NCBI RefSeq assembly: GCF_001953865.1
Contig: NZ_MQUQ01000001.1
Span: 310,001 to 374,000 of the forward strand
Origin: Amycolatopsis coloradensis
GTDB lineage: Bacteria; Actinomycetota; Actinomycetes; Mycobacteriales; Pseudonocardiaceae
DNA: 64,000 bases
Direction: 5' to 3'
Numbering within the stretch: the stretch's first letter is position 1; every line of letters starts with the position of its first letter. Below are positions 61,695-64,000 of this stretch, piece after piece. Made by a program: the position numbers and the translations under genes. The notes beneath the pieces are model-generated. The model worked only from the letters and a program-made list of their open reading frames with translations, was not told the DNA's origin and ran no database searches.

Positions 61695-61977
61695 CCACCA
61701 TCCCCCTTCCGCGTCCCCACCGCACATCGGTGCGGAGCCACCTGACCGAGTCTGCTTCCCCGCGATGGAACGCATAAGCCGCCTCATCGTGCTGGCCCGG
61801 AAGCGTGATGAATCACCGCGACGCGCGTGGACGGCCGCACGCCGGAGCGAAGGGGCGTGGTGGGAGCGTCGCCACCACATGATCCGGATCGTGTGGCCGG
61901 GGCCGAGCGCACCATTGCCGCCACCACGGCACGCCCGTGATGTTGAGTACACGACAAGGCGGGTGAAAGGAATCGGT

Positions 61978-63567
61978 ATGAACGAGGCGAGTGGCCTGTC
62001 CCGGCGTACTCTGCTGGCCGGTGTCGGTGCTGCGGCCACGGCGGCCGTGCTGCCCGTGTCCACGGCCTCGGCCGCGCCGGCCGCCGTGCCGTCGCGGGAA
62101 GAAACGTACCGGGCGGTGGTGGTGGGCAGTGGCTTCGGTGGTTCGGTGGCGGCGTTGCGCCTGGCGCGGGCCGGGATACGGACGTTGGTGCTGGAGCGCG
62201 GCCGGTGGTGGAACAGTCAGCCCCACGACAACACGTTCCCGCGGTTCTTCCACCCCGACCGCAGGGTGAGCTGGCTGGAGCCGACGCCGGTGATGCCCAC
62301 GTCGCCGCCGGCGGTGTTCCAGCCCTACACCGGTCTGGTCGAGCGGGTCCGCGGGCTCGGCCTCAGCGTGCTGTGCGGCGCCGGTGTCGGCGGCGGTTCC
62401 CTGCACTACGAGGGTATCTCGTTGCAGCCGTCGGAGGAGTTGTTCACCAGGGTGATGCCCTCGAGCGTGGACTACGACGAGATGGCGGCGGTGTACTACC
62501 CGCGGGTCGCCGCGATGCTGGGCTACTCGCCGATCCCGGACGACGTGCTCAACCACACCCGGTACACCTCCAGCAGGCAGTTCCTGGCCGACGCCGCCCT
62601 CGCCGGGGGGCAGCCGGTCAGGGTGGGCCAACCGATGGACTGGGACGTGGTGCGCGCCGAACTGCGCGGCGAGCTTCCGCCGTGGTCGGCACACGGCGAC
62701 GTGCTTTACGGTGTCAACAACGGTGCCCGCCACTCCACCGACAAGACCTACCTCTCCCAGGCCCTGGCCACCGGGCTGGTCACCATCGCCCCCCTCCACG
62801 TGGTCAGCGACATCACCACCGGCACCGGCCGCCGCTACGTCCTGCACTGTCGGCACATCGACACCGATGGCGCGGTCCGGGAGAACGTCACAGTCGAAAC
62901 CGATGCCCTGTTCCTCAACGCCGGCTCCGCCAACACCTCGAGACTCCTGGTCCGCGCCCGCGGCACGGGAGCCCTACCGGACCTCCCACCCGACGTCGGC
63001 CATCACTGGGGCAACAACGGCGACCGCCTCTACCTGCGCACCAACCCGCTTCGCCCCACCCTCCCCCGCCAAGGCGGGCCGTCCCCCGTCGCGATGCTGG
63101 ATTGGGACGCCGCCACCGGACCGGTCACCCTGTTCCACACGCCCGCTTCGTTCGAGACCGAGACGTTCTCGGCCTACGTCGTGGGCATGGGCATCCCGGA
63201 GGGACACGGCAAGTTCGTCTACGACCCGATCACCGACAACGCCCAGCTGATCTGGCCACCCACCGCCGACCTCAACGTCGAAGCCGCCCTCGCCGCCGCC
63301 ACCCTCCGCATGACCCTCACCAGCGGCGGAGTGTTCGCCCCTGGCAACGCCGCCGACCCCACCACCTTCCATCCCCTCGGCGGCGCCGTCATCGGTCCCG
63401 TCTGCGACCCCCACGGCCGCGTTCACGACAACCCCGGTCTCTACGTCACCGACAGTGCCCTCATTCCCGGCTCCACCGCCTGCTGCAATCCGTCCTGGAC
63501 CATCACCGCCCTCGCCGAGCGCTGCCTCGACCACATCACCACCCACGACATCGGCACCACCATCTGA
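61978..63567 (+). CDS. Secreted cholesterol oxidase (GMC-type)
   Basis: A 529-residue flavoprotein with a Tat-type export signal (LSRRTLLAGVGAAATAA), so it is exported folded with FAD. FAD binding is in VVVGSGFGGSVAALRLARAG; GAGVGGGSLHYEG is the second conserved loop. The active site near the C-terminus has the His of FHPLGGAVIG and the Asn in CCNPSWTITALAER, as in Streptomyces cholesterol oxidase. It oxidises the 3-hydroxyl of cholesterol to cholest-4-en-3-one with release of hydrogen peroxide. AAAGGA lies 7 nt before ATG 61978. It is divergent from the pfaD-like gene; a shared promoter region may or may not link the two functions. Confidence 0.9.
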   Translation: MNEASGLSRRTLLAGVGAAATAAVLPVSTASAAPAAVPSREETYRAVVVGSGFGGSVAALRLARAGIRTLVLERGRWWNSQPHDNTFPRFFHPDRRVSWLEPTPVMPTSPPAVFQPYTGLVERVRGLGLSVLCGAGVGGGSLHYEGISLQPSEELFTRVMPSSVDYDEMAAVYYPRVAAMLGYSPIPDDVLNHTRYTSSRQFLADAALAGGQPVRVGQPMDWDVVRAELRGELPPWSAHGDVLYGVNNGARHSTDKTYLSQALATGLVTIAPLHVVSDITTGTGRRYVLHCRHIDTDGAVRENVTVETDALFLNAGSANTSRLLVRARGTGALPDLPPDVGHHWGNNGDRLYLRTNPLRPTLPRQGGPSPVAMLDWDAATGPVTLFHTPASFETETFSAYVVGMGIPEGHGKFVYDPITDNAQLIWPPTADLNVEAALAAATLRMTLTSGGVFAPGNAADPTTFHPLGGAVIGPVCDPHGRVHDNPGLYVTDSALIPGSTACCNPSWTITALAERCLDHITTHDIGTTI

Positions 63568-63902
63568 GGACGAGCACGGATCGGCGAGCAGCCGACGGTC
63601 CGACCGCGCGCCTGATCCGCGGGACGACCAAGAACCATTGAGTGGCCCCGATTCTTTCGACCGGAACTCGACGCCATCGCCGATGGATAACCGATCAGTC
63701 AGGCACATCACGGTCGACTCGACTTCACGAAGTCTTGAAGTGACACGCCGATCGGTTGTGCCAGCCGCCGGGACAATCGTGCCTTGAAACGCCCCATCAG
63801 ACTCCAGGGCAACGGAATTCGCGGCCGGGAAACGCCATCTGATGAAATCGTGGCACCGAACTGGGGCTATTTTGGAATTCGGTTCCGTAGCCCGCTTCGT
63901 CA
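63568..63902. other. Intergenic region, no gene seen
   Basis: About 335 nt downstream of the cholesterol oxidase gene. No strong hairpin or coding frame stands out; GC content falls towards the right end (around 63690-63880). Confidence 0.5.
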
Positions 63903-64000
63903 TCAAGTCGATGCCGTGGCTCCGGCTTCGACAGACGCGTCGAACAAGTTGACGTTGAACTCGGTGAAAATCGTCGCGATCGAATTCACCGCCGCCAAAA
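63903..64000 (-). CDS. Possible 3' end of a gene running off the right edge
   Basis: On the minus strand the last 98 nt read IFTEFNVNLFDASVEAGATAST before TGA at 63905-63903, a protein-like ending with no stop up to the window edge. Only about 31 residues are visible, so no family can be named. Confidence 0.3.
   Translation of the reverse strand, partial: LAAVNSIATIFTEFNVNLFDASVEAGATAST

Overview
The window is high-GC actinobacterial chromosome, most likely from a Pseudonocardiales member such as Amycolatopsis. The evidence is a WhiB regulator, a SigD/ShbA-type sigma factor, a GpgS-type glucosyl-3-phosphoglycerate synthase, a DUF6230/DUF6114 pair, strong G/C third-position bias, many GTG starts and 4-nt overlaps (GTGA/ATGA). 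The genus is inferred from gene content, not proven. I saw no rRNA, tRNA, transposase or CRISPR array.

Layout. 0-11.5 kb: a mixed region with a truncated whiB, a sigma factor carrying two sigma modules in tandem, a lipoprotein, a LigD-like end-processing protein without a ligase domain, a terpene synthase, and a GpgS/GT4 glycosyltransferase pair. Palindromic elements sit between convergent genes. 11.8-24.4 kb: a carbohydrate uptake and breakdown locus made of two divergent operons around a perfect 10-bp inverted repeat (19025-19057). The left operon encodes two paralogous zinc-type dehydrogenases, a sugar isomerase/epimerase, two glucoside-hydrolase-like enzymes and a Gfo/Idh/MocA oxidoreductase. 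The right operon encodes a sugar ABC importer (binding protein and two permeases, no ATPase), a ROK regulator and a second Gfo/Idh/MocA enzyme. 24.4-32.2 kb: a hemerythrin-like protein, cytochrome oxidase subunit I, several small proteins, degraded sequence and the DUF6230/DUF6114 membrane/secreted pair.

32.6-61.7 kb: the most interesting part, a secondary-lipid synthase locus. A dedicated acyl-CoA carboxylase (fused AccD-AccA, biotin carrier, biotin carboxylase) would supply malonyl-CoA. Two synthase systems follow. System 1 is a trans AT-ACP protein plus a 1938-residue megasynthase reading FabL-type enoyl reductase - KS - inactive half-KS - KR - DH. System 2 is a PUFA-synthase-like set: a PfaA-like KS-AT-ACP-KR-DH, a PfaB/PfaC-like fusion of AT with two FabA-type dehydratase didomains, and a PfaD-like flavin enoyl reductase. 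Between them lie a wax ester synthase/diacylglycerol acyltransferase, two small LuxR-type regulators, and a divergent operon with a phasin-like small protein, a PhaR-like protein and an ABC1/UbiB-type kinase.

Taken together this looks like a system that makes an unusual fatty acyl chain and esterifies it, possibly into lipid granules. A secreted cholesterol oxidase is transcribed divergently from the pfaD-like gene at the right edge. The product and the granule role are inference; the domain content is read directly from the translations.
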